A DNA stretch of 64,000 nucleotides from Pseudomonas sp. 7P_10.2_Bac1 (GCF_025465935.1 NZ_JANLNV010000057.1:1-64000), one strand, 5' to 3'. Counted from the stretch's first letter, positions 17,434-29,455 are shown. Program-made: numbers and translations. The notes: generated by a model not told the origin, from the sequence alone.

Positions 17434-18210
17434 ATGTCACGCCTGCCAATAATCGGCGTCACAGCCTGCACCAAACAGATCGGTTTGCACCCTTATCACA
17501 TCACTGGCGATAAGTACGTGCGAGCAGTCGCGGTCGCAGCCAAAGGCTTGCCTCTGATCCTGCCGTCACTGGCCGAATTGATCAAACCGTCCGATATTCT
17601 GGACGGCCTCGACGGTCTGTTATTTACCGGTTCCCCCTCCAATATCGAGCCCCATTTGTATCACGGCCCTGCCAGCGCGCCCGGCACGCTGCATGACCCT
17701 GAACGTGATCGCACCACCCTCCCGCTGATCCGCGCCGCACTGGCCGCAGGGGTTCCGGTGCTCGGCATTTGCCGGGGTTTTCAAGAGCTAAATGTAGCCT
17801 TGGGCGGCTCACTTCACCAGAAATTGCACGAAGTCGAAGGTTTTATCGAGCACCGTGAGGACCCCAGCGCACCGCTCGAGGTGCAATACGGGCCCAGCCA
17901 TGCCATGCACGTTCAACCGGGCGGTGTGCTGGCAGGTTTGGGGCTGCCGAGCGACTTCGACGTCAACTCGATTCACACCCAGGGCATTGACCAATTGGCC
18001 CCAGGGTTGCGCATTGAAGCCACCGCTCCCGACGGGCTGGTAGAAGCGGTATCAGTAAAAGACGGCAAGGCTTTTGCTTTAGCAGTTCAATGGCACCCTG
18101 AATGGCAGGTAAGCTCTAATCCGATTTACCTCGCAATCTTCAAGGCATTCGGAGATGCCTGCAGACGGCGCGCGCACCAACGCGACGCCGGCGCGTCAGT
18201 AAACGCCTGA
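17434..18210 (+). CDS. spuA: Gamma-glutamyl-gamma-aminobutyrate hydrolase-type amidase SpuA
   Basis: Class I glutamine amidotransferase-like hydrolase (peptidase C26), 258 residues, which frees glutamate from gamma-glutamyl intermediates such as gamma-glutamyl-GABA. The nucleophile elbow is GICRGFQE with Cys113; the catalytic His-Glu pair is in VQWHPEWQ. The motif GLLFTGSPSNIEPHLY is typical of PuuD-like enzymes. First gene of the spuA-H cluster, 37 bp before spuB, with a small hairpin at the junction. Confidence 0.9.
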   Translation: MSRLPIIGVTACTKQIGLHPYHITGDKYVRAVAVAAKGLPLILPSLAELIKPSDILDGLDGLLFTGSPSNIEPHLYHGPASAPGTLHDPERDRTTLPLIRAALAAGVPVLGICRGFQELNVALGGSLHQKLHEVEGFIEHREDPSAPLEVQYGPSHAMHVQPGGVLAGLGLPSDFDVNSIHTQGIDQLAPGLRIEATAPDGLVEAVSVKDGKAFALAVQWHPEWQVSSNPIYLAIFKAFGDACRRRAHQRDAGASVNA

Positions 18211-18226
18211 CTTATTTCAAGTCAGG
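18206..18226 (+). other. Small hairpin at the spuA-spuB junction
   Basis: Perfect 8-bp stem CCTGACTT/AAGTCAGG with a 5-base loop that overlaps the spuA stop codon. There is no T-run, so it is more likely an mRNA processing or stability element than a terminator. Confidence 0.5.
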
Positions 18227-18247
18227 AAACTCAGCCCAGAGGCATTT

Positions 18248-19606
18248 ATGAGTAACAACCTCGACCAGCTCACCGATTGGTTGAAAGACCACAAGATCAC
18301 AGAAGTCGAATGCATGATCGCCGACCTTACCGGCATTGCCCGCGGTAAGATCTCGCCGACCAACAAATTCATTGCCGAAAAAGGCATGCGCCTGCCCGAG
18401 AGCGTATTGCTGCAGACCGTTACGGGCGACTACGTCGAAGACGACATCTATTACGAACTCCTCGATCCGGCCGACATCGACATGGTCTGCCGTCCCGATC
18501 AGAACGCCGTATATGTTGTGCCTTGGGCCATTGAGCCAACCGCTCAAGTGATTCACGACACTTACGACAAGCAGGGCAACCCGATTGAGTTGTCACCGCG
18601 CAACGTGCTTAAAAAGGTCCTCAAACTCTATGCCGACCACGGCTGGCAGCCGATCGTGGCGCCTGAAATGGAGTTTTACCTGACCAAGCGCAGCGAAGAC
18701 CCGGACTACCCGTTGCAGCCGCCGGTAGGCCGCTCCGGTCGCCCGGAAACCGGCCGTCAGTCCTTCTCTATTGAAGCGGCCAACGAATTCGACCCGCTGT
18801 TCGAGGACGTGTACGACTGGTGCGAACTGCAAGAACTGGATCTGGACACCCTGATCCACGAAGACGGCACCGCACAGATGGAAATCAACTTCCGTCATGG
18901 CGATGCCCTGTCGCTGGCCGACCAGATCCTGATTTTCAAACGCACCATGCGTGAAGCCGCGCTCAAGCACAACGTGGCCGCCACTTTTATGGCCAAGCCC
19001 ATGACCGGCGAGCCGGGCAGCGCGATGCATTTGCACCAGAGCATCATCGATATCGCCACCGGCAAGAACATCTTCTCGAACGACGACGGCACCATGAGCC
19101 AGTTGTTCCTCAACCACATCGGCGGCCTGCAGAAGTTCATCCCTGAATTGCTGCCACTGTTTGCACCGAATGTGAACTCCTTCCGCCGCTTCCTGCCTGA
19201 TACCTCAGCGCCGGTAAACGTTGAATGGGGCGAAGAGAACCGCACCGTCGGCCTGCGTGTACCGGATGCCGGCCCGCAAAACCGCCGCGTCGAAAACCGC
19301 TTGCCGGGCGCCGATGCCAACCCGTACCTGGCCATTGCTGCCAGCTTGCTGTGTGGCTACATCGGCATGGTCGAAGGCATCAACCCAAGCGCGCCTGTAG
19401 TCGGGCGCGGCTATGAACGCCGCAACCTGCGCTTGCCGTTGACCATCGAAGACGCCCTGGAGCGGATGGAAAACAGCAAGACTGTCGAGAAGTACCTCGG
19501 CAGCAAGTTCATCACCGGTTACGTCGCCGTTAAACGCGCCGAACATGAGAACTTCAAGCGCGTCATCAGTTCGTGGGAGCGGGAATTCCTGCTGTTCGCC
19601 GTCTGA
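18248..19606 (+). CDS. spuB: Glutamine synthetase-like gamma-glutamylpolyamine synthetase SpuB
   Basis: Second GS-fold ligase of the locus, 452 residues. Key segments are CMIADLTGIARGKISPTNKF near the N-terminus, VAPEMEFYLTKR and GTAQMEINFRHGD for the metal site, GSAMHLHQS, and ENRLPGADANPYLAIAASLL for the nucleotide/ammonium region. It pairs with SpuI but is clearly a separate paralog. In Pseudomonas SpuB acts in gamma-glutamylation of polyamines before oxidation. It lies 58 bp upstream of spuC in the same direction. Confidence 0.9.
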   Translation: MSNNLDQLTDWLKDHKITEVECMIADLTGIARGKISPTNKFIAEKGMRLPESVLLQTVTGDYVEDDIYYELLDPADIDMVCRPDQNAVYVVPWAIEPTAQVIHDTYDKQGNPIELSPRNVLKKVLKLYADHGWQPIVAPEMEFYLTKRSEDPDYPLQPPVGRSGRPETGRQSFSIEAANEFDPLFEDVYDWCELQELDLDTLIHEDGTAQMEINFRHGDALSLADQILIFKRTMREAALKHNVAATFMAKPMTGEPGSAMHLHQSIIDIATGKNIFSNDDGTMSQLFLNHIGGLQKFIPELLPLFAPNVNSFRRFLPDTSAPVNVEWGEENRTVGLRVPDAGPQNRRVENRLPGADANPYLAIAASLLCGYIGMVEGINPSAPVVGRGYERRNLRLPLTIEDALERMENSKTVEKYLGSKFITGYVAVKRAEHENFKRVISSWEREFLLFAV

Positions 19607-19664
19607 CACGCCGGGGGTCGCATCTGGAAGGTGCGGCCTCCCAACTGAATAAAAGGAGAGCTGT

Positions 19665-21029
19665 ATGACAAGCAAGAACCCGCAAACGCAAGCCTGGCAA
19701 CAACTGAGCAACGATCACCACCTGGCCCCTTTCAGTGACTTCAAGCAATTGAAAGAAGTCGGCCCGCGCATCATCACTCACGCCAAGGGCGTGTACCTCT
19801 GGGACAGTGAAGGTCACAAGATTCTCGACGGCATGGCCGGCCTGTGGTGTGTTGCCATTGGCTATGGCCGTGACGAGCTGGCCGATGCCGCCAGCAAGCA
19901 AATGCGCGAACTGCCTTACTACAACCTGTTCTTCATGACCGCTCACCCGCCGGTACTTGAGCTGTCAAAAGTCATCGCCGAGATCGCGCCAGAAGGCATG
20001 AACCACGTGTTCTTCACAGGCTCCGGCTCCGAAGGCAACGACACCATGCTGCGCATGGTTCGCCACTACTGGGCGATCAAAGGCCAGCCGAACAAGAAAA
20101 CCATCATCAGCCGTAAAAACGGCTACCACGGTTCGACCGTGGCCGGCGCCAGCCTGGGCGGCATGACCTACATGCACGAACAAGGCGACTTGCCGATCCC
20201 GGGCATTGCCCACATCCCGCAACCTTACTGGTTCGGTGAAGGCGGCGACATGTCCCCGGAAGAGTTCGGTATCTGGGCAGCCAACCAACTGGAAGAAAAA
20301 ATCCTTGAGCTGGGCGTCGACAACGTCGGTGCCTTTATTGCCGAGCCTATTCAGGGTGCAGGCGGCGTGATTGTGCCGCCAGAAACCTACTGGCCGCGCA
20401 TCAAGGAAATCCTCGCCAAATACGACATTCTGTTCGTGGCCGACGAAGTGATCTGCGGCTTTGGTCGCACCGCCGAGTGGTTCGGCAGTGATTTCTACGA
20501 CCTCAAGCCCGACATGATGACCATCGCCAAGGGCCTGACCTCAGGCTACATCCCGATGGGCGGTCTGATCGTGCGCGACGAAGTGGTCGCTGTGCTCAAC
20601 GAAGGCGGCGATTTCAACCACGGCTTCACCTACTCCGGTCACCCGGTGGCGGCCGCCGTTGCGCTGGAAAACATCCGCATCCTGCGCGAAGAAAAAATCA
20701 TCGAGAAGGCTAACGCCGAAACGGCACCGTATTTGCAAAAGCGTTTACGCGAACTCAACGATCACCCGTTGGTGGGCGAAGTGCGCGGTGTTGGCCTGTT
20801 GGGCGCCATTGAACTGGTGCAGGACAAAGCCACTCGCAAACGTTATGAGGGCCGGGGTGTCGGCATGATCTGCCGCCAGTTCTGCTTTGATAACGGCCTG
20901 ATCATGCGCGCCGTTGGCGACACCATGATCATCGCGCCACCGCTGGTTATCAGCAAAGATGAAATCGATGAATTGGTGGCCAAGGCCCGCAAGTGCCTGG
21001 ATCTAACCTTGGAAGCATTGCAGGGTTAA
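19665..21029 (+). CDS. spuC: Polyamine/putrescine-pyruvate aminotransferase SpuC
   Basis: PLP-dependent class III (omega) transaminase, 454 residues, that moves the terminal amine of putrescine or related amines to pyruvate. GMAGLWCVAIGYGRDELADA near the N-terminus is typical. VADEVICGFGRTAEWFGSD contains the PLP-contacting Asp, and MTIAKGLTSGYIPMGG contains the Schiff-base Lys. The HGFTYSGHPVAAAVALENI segment is also conserved. A good ribosome site (AAGGAGAG) precedes the ATG. About 185 bp with a hairpin separate it from spuD. Confidence 0.93.
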   Translation: MTSKNPQTQAWQQLSNDHHLAPFSDFKQLKEVGPRIITHAKGVYLWDSEGHKILDGMAGLWCVAIGYGRDELADAASKQMRELPYYNLFFMTAHPPVLELSKVIAEIAPEGMNHVFFTGSGSEGNDTMLRMVRHYWAIKGQPNKKTIISRKNGYHGSTVAGASLGGMTYMHEQGDLPIPGIAHIPQPYWFGEGGDMSPEEFGIWAANQLEEKILELGVDNVGAFIAEPIQGAGGVIVPPETYWPRIKEILAKYDILFVADEVICGFGRTAEWFGSDFYDLKPDMMTIAKGLTSGYIPMGGLIVRDEVVAVLNEGGDFNHGFTYSGHPVAAAVALENIRILREEKIIEKANAETAPYLQKRLRELNDHPLVGEVRGVGLLGAIELVQDKATRKRYEGRGVGMICRQFCFDNGLIMRAVGDTMIIAPPLVISKDEIDELVAKARKCLDLTLEALQG

Positions 21030-21083
21030 CTGCTAGGCTCTCGGCGCAAGAAAAACGCGGCGCTTGTGTAGGCAATTACGCTT

Positions 21084-21106
21084 AGAGCCTTAAGAATCAA
21101 GGCTCT
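21084..21106 (+). other. Hairpin between spuC and spuD
   Basis: Perfect 8-bp stem AGAGCCTT/AAGGCTCT with a 7-base loop, followed by a short pyrimidine stretch (TCCCTT). It may partly terminate spuABC transcripts ahead of the transporter genes. The rest of 21030-21213 holds no gene. Confidence 0.5.
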
Positions 21107-21114
21107 TCCCTTGA

Positions 21115-22326
<1,212 letters not shown>

Positions 22327-22337
22327 CACGGCAATCC

Positions 22338-23659
<1,322 letters not shown>

Positions 23660-23728
23660 CTCGTAAGACCACCTATCCAAGGCCCTAGCCTCTTGTTAGG
23701 GCTGCTAAATTTGTTGGGAGTTTCGTAA

Positions 23729-24871
23729 ATGGCTGTTGCCTCCGGCGCCTATAAGAAAGCCCTCGAGGGCGATCAGACCCCTAAACAGGTTCTGGTCAAA
23801 ATCGACCGGGTCACGAAAAAATTCGACGAGACAGTTGCAGTGGACGATGTGTCCCTGGAAATCAACAAAGGCGAGATCTTCGCCTTGCTCGGCGGATCGG
23901 GATCGGGCAAATCTACCTTGCTGCGCATGCTCGCCGGTTTCGAGCGCCCAACTGAGGGTCGTATTTTCCTCGATGGCGTCGACATCACCGACCTGCCGCC
24001 CTACGAGCGGCCGATCAACATGATGTTCCAGTCGTATGCCTTGTTCCCGCACATGACCGTGGCGCAAAACATCGCCTTCGGCCTCAAGCAGGACAAAATG
24101 CCGAGCGCCGAAATTGATGCGCGCGTCGGGGAAATGCTCAAACTGGTGCACATGACCCAGTACGCCAAGCGCAAGCCGCACCAATTGTCGGGCGGTCAGC
24201 GCCAGCGTGTGGCACTGGCCCGTTCCCTGGCCAAGCGTCCAAAATTGCTGCTGCTCGACGAGCCCATGGGCGCGCTGGACAAAAAACTGCGTTCGCAGAT
24301 GCAACTGGAGCTGGTGGAAATCATCGAGCGCGTCGGCGTGACCTGCGTCATGGTGACCCACGACCAGGAAGAGGCCATGACCATGGCCCAGCGCATCGCG
24401 ATCATGCACCTGGGTTGGATCGCGCAGATCGGCAGCCCGATCGACATCTACGAAACCCCGGTCAGCCGCCTGGTGTGCGAGTTCATCGGTAACGTCAACC
24501 TGTTCGAAGGCGAAGTGGTCGACGACGCCGAAGGCTACGCCCGCATCAACAGCCCGGAGCTGGAGAACGACATTTACGTCGGGCATGGGGTGAGCACTTC
24601 GGTAGAAGACAAACACATCACCTACGCGATCCGCCCTGAAAAGATGCTGATCACCACCGAAAAGCCGACCTATGAGCACAACTGGTCGCGCGGCAAGGTG
24701 CATGACATCGCCTACCTGGGCGGGCACTCGGTGTTCTACGTCGAATTGCCGAGCGGCAAGCTGGTGCAATCGTTCGTGGCCAACGCTGAACGCCAGGGCG
24801 CCCGCCCTACCTGGGACGATCAAGTCTATGTCTGGTGGGAAGACGACAGCGGCGTGGTACTGCGCTCATGA
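23729..24871 (+). CDS. spuF: Polyamine ABC transporter ATP-binding protein SpuF
   Basis: PotA/PotG-like ATPase, 380 residues. Walker A GGSGSGKST at residues 55-63, Q-loop FQSYALFPHMTV, signature [15 protein letters not shown], Walker B LLLLDEPMGALD, and switch histidine in VMVTHDQEEA. A C-terminal TOBE-type regulatory domain follows (about 290-380). The stop overlaps the spuG start by 4 bp. Confidence 0.93.
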   Translation: MAVASGAYKKALEGDQTPKQVLVKIDRVTKKFDETVAVDDVSLEINKGEIFALLGGSGSGKSTLLRMLAGFERPTEGRIFLDGVDITDLPPYERPINMMFQSYALFPHMTVAQNIAFGLKQDKMPSAEIDARVGEMLKLVHMTQYAKRKPHQLSGGQRQRVALARSLAKRPKLLLLDEPMGALDKKLRSQMQLELVEIIERVGVTCVMVTHDQEEAMTMAQRIAIMHLGWIAQIGSPIDIYETPVSRLVCEFIGNVNLFEGEVVDDAEGYARINSPELENDIYVGHGVSTSVEDKHITYAIRPEKMLITTEKPTYEHNWSRGKVHDIAYLGGHSVFYVELPSGKLVQSFVANAERQGARPTWDDQVYVWWEDDSGVVLRS

Positions 24872-25788
24872 ACATGCGAAAGCTCAAACGCCGACTGCAA
24901 CGAATAACCCCCGGTGGCCGTCATATGGTCATCGGGATTCCATTCCTGTGGCTGTTTCTGTTCTTCATGCTGCCGTTCTTCATCGTCCTGAAGATCAGCT
25001 TTGCTGAAGCCGACGTTGCGATCCCGCCATACACCGAGATCTTCAGCTACGTTGACCAGAAGCTTGAGATCCTGCTGAACCTGGGCAACTACGCCATGCT
25101 GGGCGACGATGAGCTGTACATCGCCGCCTACCTGGGCTCGCTGAAGATGGCCTTCATCAGCACTGTGTTGTGCCTGCTGATCGGTTATCCGATGGCCTAC
25201 GCCATCGCCAATGCGCGCAAAGAGATGCAGACCGTTCTGGTACTGCTGATCATGATGCCGACCTGGACCGCGATCCTGATCCGTGTTTACGCGTGGATGG
25301 GCATTCTCAGCAACAACGGCCTGCTCAACGGCTTTTTGATGTCCATGGGCTGGATCGATCAACCGCTGCAGATCCTCAACACCAACACCGCGGTGTACAT
25401 CGGTATCGTGTACTCGTACCTGCCCTTCATGATCCTGCCGCTGTACGCCAACCTCGTGAAACACGACAAAAGTTTGCTGGAAGCCGCGTCTGACTTGGGC
25501 TCGAGCACCTTCAACAGCTTCTGGAAAATCACCGTTCCGCTGTCCAAAAACGGCATCATCGCCGGCTGCATGCTGGTGTTTATCCCGGTGGTGGGTGAGT
25601 TCGTGATTCCGGAACTGCTAGGCGGCCCGGAAACCCTGATGATCGGTAAAGTGTTGTGGCAAGAGTTCTTCAACAACCGTGACTGGCCGGTAGCGTCTGC
25701 ACTGGCGGTGGTCATGCTGGCGATCCTGATCGTGCCGATCATCCTGTTCAACCGCAGCCAGGCTAAAGAGCTGGAGGGCAAGATATGA
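24868..25788 (+). CDS. spuG: Polyamine ABC transporter permease SpuG
   Basis: PotB/PotH-like inner-membrane permease, 306 residues from the ATG at 24868, which overlaps the spuF stop (ATGA); an in-frame start at 24835 inside spuF is rejected. It has about six membrane spans, the first being MVIGIPFLWLFLFFMLPFFI. The ATPase-contact loop is LLEAASDLGSSTFNSFWKIT. It overlaps spuH by 4 bp. Confidence 0.93.
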   Translation: MNMRKLKRRLQRITPGGRHMVIGIPFLWLFLFFMLPFFIVLKISFAEADVAIPPYTEIFSYVDQKLEILLNLGNYAMLGDDELYIAAYLGSLKMAFISTVLCLLIGYPMAYAIANARKEMQTVLVLLIMMPTWTAILIRVYAWMGILSNNGLLNGFLMSMGWIDQPLQILNTNTAVYIGIVYSYLPFMILPLYANLVKHDKSLLEAASDLGSSTFNSFWKITVPLSKNGIIAGCMLVFIPVVGEFVIPELLGGPETLMIGKVLWQEFFNNRDWPVASALAVVMLAILIVPIILFNRSQAKELEGKI

Positions 25789-26675
25789 AGCGCATCCGTT
25801 TCTCTAGCTTTATGTTGGTGGTAGGGCTGTTGTTCATCTACCTGCCGATGCTGATCCTGGTGATCTACTCCTTCAACGCTTCCAAACTGGTGACGGTGTG
25901 GGGCGGCTGGTCGCTGAAGTGGTACATGGGCCTGACCGACAACACGCAACTGATGGGCGCAGTGATGCGCTCGCTGGAAATCGCCTGCTACACCGCCATT
26001 GCAGCGGTCGCACTGGGCACCCTGGCGGCGTTCGTGCTCACCCGTATCAGCCACTTCAAGGGCCGCACATTGTTCGGCGGCCTGGTGACGGCGCCACTGG
26101 TAATGCCTGAGGTGATCACCGGTCTGTCGCTGTTGCTGCTGTTCGTGGCCATGGCGCAGATGATTGGCTGGCCGCAAGAGCGCGGCATCGTCACCATCTG
26201 GATCGCCCATACCACGTTCTGTGCGGCCTATGTGGCGGTGGTGGTGTCGGCGCGTCTGCGTGAGCTGGACCTGTCCATCGAAGAAGCGGCCATGGACCTG
26301 GGTGCCAAGCCGTGGAAGGTGTTCTTCCTGATCACCATCCCGATGATCGCCCCGTCCCTGGCGGCGGGCGCCATGATGTCCTTTGCCCTGTCGCTGGACG
26401 ACCTGGTACTGGCCAGCTTCGTGTCCGGCCCGGGCTCCACGACCTTGCCGATGGAAGTGTTCTCGGCCGTGCGTCTGGGGGTTAAACCCGAGATCAACGC
26501 CGTGGCCAGCCTGATCCTGCTGGCGGTGTCGTTGGTGACCTTCCTGGTGTGGTTCTTCAGCCGCCGCGCCGAAGAGCACCGCAAAAAAGCCATCCAGCAA
26601 GCCATCGACGAAGCCGCTGCCGAGTCCTGGAAACAACCCGATGTACGCCGTCCAAAGTCGCCTACTGCGGTGTAA
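25785..26675 (+). CDS. spuH: Polyamine ABC transporter permease SpuH
   Basis: PotC/PotI-like permease, 296 residues, forming the transmembrane channel with SpuG. It has six predicted spans (first FSSFMLVVGLLFIYLPMLIL), and the contact loop EEAAMDLGAKPWKVFFLITI. The LSLDDLVLASFVSGPGSTTL segment is typical of PotC. Last gene of the spu operon, followed 11 bp later by a strong terminator. The C-terminal 35 residues are charged and cytoplasmic. Confidence 0.93.
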   Translation: MKRIRFSSFMLVVGLLFIYLPMLILVIYSFNASKLVTVWGGWSLKWYMGLTDNTQLMGAVMRSLEIACYTAIAAVALGTLAAFVLTRISHFKGRTLFGGLVTAPLVMPEVITGLSLLLLFVAMAQMIGWPQERGIVTIWIAHTTFCAAYVAVVVSARLRELDLSIEEAAMDLGAKPWKVFFLITIPMIAPSLAAGAMMSFALSLDDLVLASFVSGPGSTTLPMEVFSAVRLGVKPEINAVASLILLAVSLVTFLVWFFSRRAEEHRKKAIQQAIDEAAAESWKQPDVRRPKSPTAV

Positions 26676-26685
26676 GACAGCCCAC

Positions 26686-26728
26686 TAAAAAACCTCGCCT
26701 CCCGTAACTGGGAGGCGAGGTTTTTTTA
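26686..26728. terminator. Bidirectional terminator of spuH and the COG4315 gene
   Basis: Long perfect stem CCTCGCCTCCC/GGGAGGCGAGG flanked by A-run and T-run, so it can serve both convergent genes. Confidence 0.92.
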
Positions 26729-26755
26729 TGGGCGCTTCTGACCAAACGACAGGCT

Positions 26756-27133
26756 CTATGGCTTGGCCACGTGCCACACACCGCCTTTGCCGTCGCCGGT
26801 CTTGTCACCGGCCTTTGTGTCGCCTTTGAAGGTGTACAGCGGCTTGTCCTTATAGGCCCACTGCATCGAGCCATCATCGCGCTTGATCATCTGCCAGTCG
26901 CCCATGTCCTTGTGCTCGCCCTGCACCTTCAGTGGCGGCCAGTTCACGGCACAGGTGTCATTGCACATCGATTTACCGTCCGCATCCTTGTCGTACGTGT
27001 AGAGCGTCAAGCCGACGTGATCAACGAGGAAGCCGTCCTTGACCATCGCCGGGTCCTGCGCAAAGGCCAGACCCGGCAGTGCCAGCGCAGTAGCGACCAA
27101 CAATGCCTTCAGGGAAGTAGTGCGGTAAGTCAT
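26756..27133 (-). CDS. Small secreted COG4315-family protein
   Basis: A 125-residue exported protein of unknown function. The signal peptide is SLKALLVATALALPGLAFAQ. The mature part holds two copies of the secreted repeat pattern: GLTLYTYDKDADGKSMCNDT and, later, KDKPLYTFKGDTKAGD. The CNDTCAVNWPP motif has two cysteines likely to form a disulfide. This family is often annotated as a predicted lipoprotein, but no lipobox is seen here. It is divergent from phoB and shares the 151-bp intergenic region with the Pho box. Confidence 0.85.
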   Translation of the reverse strand: MTYRTTSLKALLVATALALPGLAFAQDPAMVKDGFLVDHVGLTLYTYDKDADGKSMCNDTCAVNWPPLKVQGEHKDMGDWQMIKRDDGSMQWAYKDKPLYTFKGDTKAGDKTGDGKGGVWHVAKP

Positions 27134-27213
27134 CGGAATCGTCCTTTATGTGGTTGTACGATTTGAGAACAAAGCGTAGTCCACTAATCCGTACAGCGCT
27201 TTTACCCCCAAAG

Positions 27214-27231
27214 TTGTCACACGACTGCAAT
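27214..27231 (+). promoter_or_regulatory. Candidate PHO box of phoBR
   Basis: TTGTCAC-ACGA-CTGCAAT fits the PhoB site pattern CTGTCAT-N4-CTGTCAT with 5 of 7 matches in each half and the correct 11-bp period. A TATCTA-like -10 element follows after about 8-10 bp, as in PhoB-activated promoters. Confidence 0.65.
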
Positions 27232-27284
27232 AATTCCGTTATCTAATGCGCCACAAGACAGTTAAATGACACGAGGATTACGGC

Positions 27285-27977
27285 ATGGTTGGCAGGAGCA
27301 TTTTGATCGTAGATGACGAGGCACCGATCCGCGAAATGATCGCAGTGGCCTTGGAAATGGCGGGCTACGACTGCCTGGAAGCTGACAATGCCCAGGACGC
27401 TCATGCCATCATCGTGGACCGCAAACCTGACTTGATCCTGCTGGACTGGATGCTCCCTGGCGGCACATCGGGCATCGAACTGGCCCGTCGCCTCAAGCGC
27501 GAAGAGCTGACCAACGATATTCCGATCATCATGCTCACCGCCAAGGGCGAAGAGGACAACAAGATCCAGGGCCTGGAAGTCGGCGCTGACGACTACATCA
27601 CCAAACCGTTTTCTCCCCGTGAGCTGGTTGCTCGCCTCAAGGCCGTGCTACGCCGTGCGGGCCCGGCCGATAACGAATCACCCATCGAAATCGGCGGCCT
27701 GCTGCTCGATCCCATCAGCCACCGCGTGACCATCGACGGCACCCCTGCCGACATGGGCCCTACCGAATACCGCCTGCTGCAATTCTTCATGACCCACCAG
27801 GAGCGCGCCTACACCCGTGGCCAATTGCTCGACCAAGTGTGGGGCGGCAACGTGTACGTAGAAGAACGCACCGTCGACGTCCACATCCGTCGCTTGCGCA
27901 AAGCCCTCGGCGAAGCGTATGAAAATCTGGTACAAACCGTGCGCGGCACTGGTTATCGATTTTCTACAAAGGCTTAA
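27285..27977 (+). CDS. phoB: Phosphate-regulon response regulator PhoB
   Basis: OmpR-class response regulator that activates phosphate-starvation genes by binding Pho boxes. The 230-residue protein has a receiver domain with acidic pocket DDE (residues 10-12), phosphoacceptor Asp54 ([11 protein letters not shown]), and the switch Lys in [11 protein letters not shown]. The winged-helix output domain covers about 130-228 ([32 protein letters not shown]). The protein begins [20 protein letters not shown], as in Pseudomonas PhoB. A PHO box upstream indicates autoregulation. It is followed by phoR. Confidence 0.95.
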   Translation: MVGRSILIVDDEAPIREMIAVALEMAGYDCLEADNAQDAHAIIVDRKPDLILLDWMLPGGTSGIELARRLKREELTNDIPIIMLTAKGEEDNKIQGLEVGADDYITKPFSPRELVARLKAVLRRAGPADNESPIEIGGLLLDPISHRVTIDGTPADMGPTEYRLLQFFMTHQERAYTRGQLLDQVWGGNVYVEERTVDVHIRRLRKALGEAYENLVQTVRGTGYRFSTKA

Positions 27978-27982
27978 AAAGC

Positions 27983-28035
27983 AGCAGCAAGCTATCAGCT
28001 TCAAGCTTGGAGCCGCCCGGCTTCAGCTTGCTGCT
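27983..28035 (+). repeat. Imperfect inverted repeat between phoB and phoR
   Basis: Perfect 11-bp arms AGCAGCAAGCT (27983-27993) and AGCTTGCTGCT (28025-28035) around a 31-bp centre that has shorter nested complementarity. Similar AGCTTGCAGCTT-type repeats are common in Pseudomonas spacers. It begins just after the phoB stop, so it will form in the phoBR transcript. Confidence 0.7.
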
Positions 28036-28074
28036 TGACGCGTGCAACGTGCAGCTCACCACGGGACGTGTGAC

Positions 28075-29397
28075 TTGAACCAAAACTGGCATGGCACTCT
28101 GATTCGCCATCTATTGCTTCTGATTACCGGTTGCCTGTTGATCGGGCTGATCAGTGGTTATTACGGCTGGAGTCTGGTCGTCGGTCTTGGCCTCTATCTG
28201 GGCTGGACGCTCAAGCAGCTGCTGCGCCTGCATGACTGGCTGCGCAATCACCAACCCGACGAAGCGCCGCCCGACGGCTACGGTCTGTGGGGTGATGTGT
28301 TTGACAACATCTACCACCTGCAACGCCGCGACCAGCGGGTACGCGGGCGCTTGCAAGCGGTGATTGACCGCGTGCAGGAGTCGACCGCAGCCCTCAAGGA
28401 CGCCGTGATCATGCTCGACAGCCACGGCGACCTCGAATGGTGGAACCGCGCCGCCGAAACCCTGCTGGGCCTCAAGACCCCGCAAGACAGCGGGCAACCG
28501 GTCACCAACCTGGTGCGTCATCCACGCTTCAAGGAATATTTCGACAAAGGCAACTACGCCGAACCGCTGGAAATTCCTTCGCCGGTTAACGATCACCTGC
28601 GCATCCAGCTCTACATCACCCGCTACGGCAACAATGAGCACCTGATGCTGGTGCGTGACGTCACGCGTCTCCATCATCTGGAACAAATGCGCAAAGACTT
28701 CATCGCCAACGTGTCGCACGAACTGCGTACACCCCTGACGGTGATCTGTGGCTACCTGGAAACCCTGCTCGATAACGTCGAAGACGTGAACCCGCGCTGG
28801 AAACGCCCGCTGTCACAAATGCAGCAACAAGGTGAGCGCATGCAGACACTGCTCAACGACCTGCTGTTGTTGGCCAAGCTCGAAGCCACGGATTACCCCT
28901 CGGATAACCAGCCGGTGCCCATCGACACCTTGCTGCGCTCGATCAAGGGCGACGCGCAGGCGTTGTCCGGGCAACGCAACCAGACCATCACTCTGGACAT
29001 CGAAACCGACATCGGTCTCAAGGGCAGCGAAGCCGAGCTGCGTAGCGCGTTTTCCAACCTGGTGTTCAACGCCGTCAAATACACCCCGGACGGTGGCTCT
29101 ATTCGGATTCGCTGGTGGGCAGACCACCTCGGCGCGCACCTGAGCGTGCAGGATTCCGGTGTAGGCATCGACAACAAACACCTGCCACGCCTGACCGAGC
29201 GCTTTTACCGTGTGGACTCCAGCCGCAACGCCAGCACCGGCGGTACGGGCCTGGGCCTGGCCATCGTCAAGCATGTACTGTTGCGCCATCACGGGCATCT
29301 GGACATCAGCAGCGTACTGGGACACGGCAGCACTTTTACCTGCCAATTCGCCCCGGTACAGGTCATCAAACCCAGGATTCAGGCGTCCGCCAGCTGA
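28075..29397 (+). CDS. phoR: Phosphate-regulon sensor kinase PhoR
   Basis: Membrane histidine kinase partner of PhoB. The TTG at 28075 gives 440 residues beginning (M)NQNWHGTLIRHLLLLITGC, which agrees with known Pseudomonas PhoR; a GTG at 28042 would add 11 residues from the intergenic repeat side. There are two membrane spans near the N-terminus, a PAS domain (about 90-190), the H-box FIANVSHELRTPLTV with His215, the N-box FSNLVFNAVKYTPDGGSI, and the G-boxes DSGVGI and GGTGLGLAIVKHV. The ribosome site is weak and the start is rare, which suggests low translation relative to phoB. Confidence 0.92.
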   Translation: MNQNWHGTLIRHLLLLITGCLLIGLISGYYGWSLVVGLGLYLGWTLKQLLRLHDWLRNHQPDEAPPDGYGLWGDVFDNIYHLQRRDQRVRGRLQAVIDRVQESTAALKDAVIMLDSHGDLEWWNRAAETLLGLKTPQDSGQPVTNLVRHPRFKEYFDKGNYAEPLEIPSPVNDHLRIQLYITRYGNNEHLMLVRDVTRLHHLEQMRKDFIANVSHELRTPLTVICGYLETLLDNVEDVNPRWKRPLSQMQQQGERMQTLLNDLLLLAKLEATDYPSDNQPVPIDTLLRSIKGDAQALSGQRNQTITLDIETDIGLKGSEAELRSAFSNLVFNAVKYTPDGGSIRIRWWADHLGAHLSVQDSGVGIDNKHLPRLTERFYRVDSSRNASTGGTGLGLAIVKHVLLRHHGHLDISSVLGHGSTFTCQFAPVQVIKPRIQASAS

Positions 29398-29455
29398 CAC
29401 ATGTGGCAAAAGCCCACTAGGCAAGCACCGCATCAGCCGCTACATTGCTTGGCCG

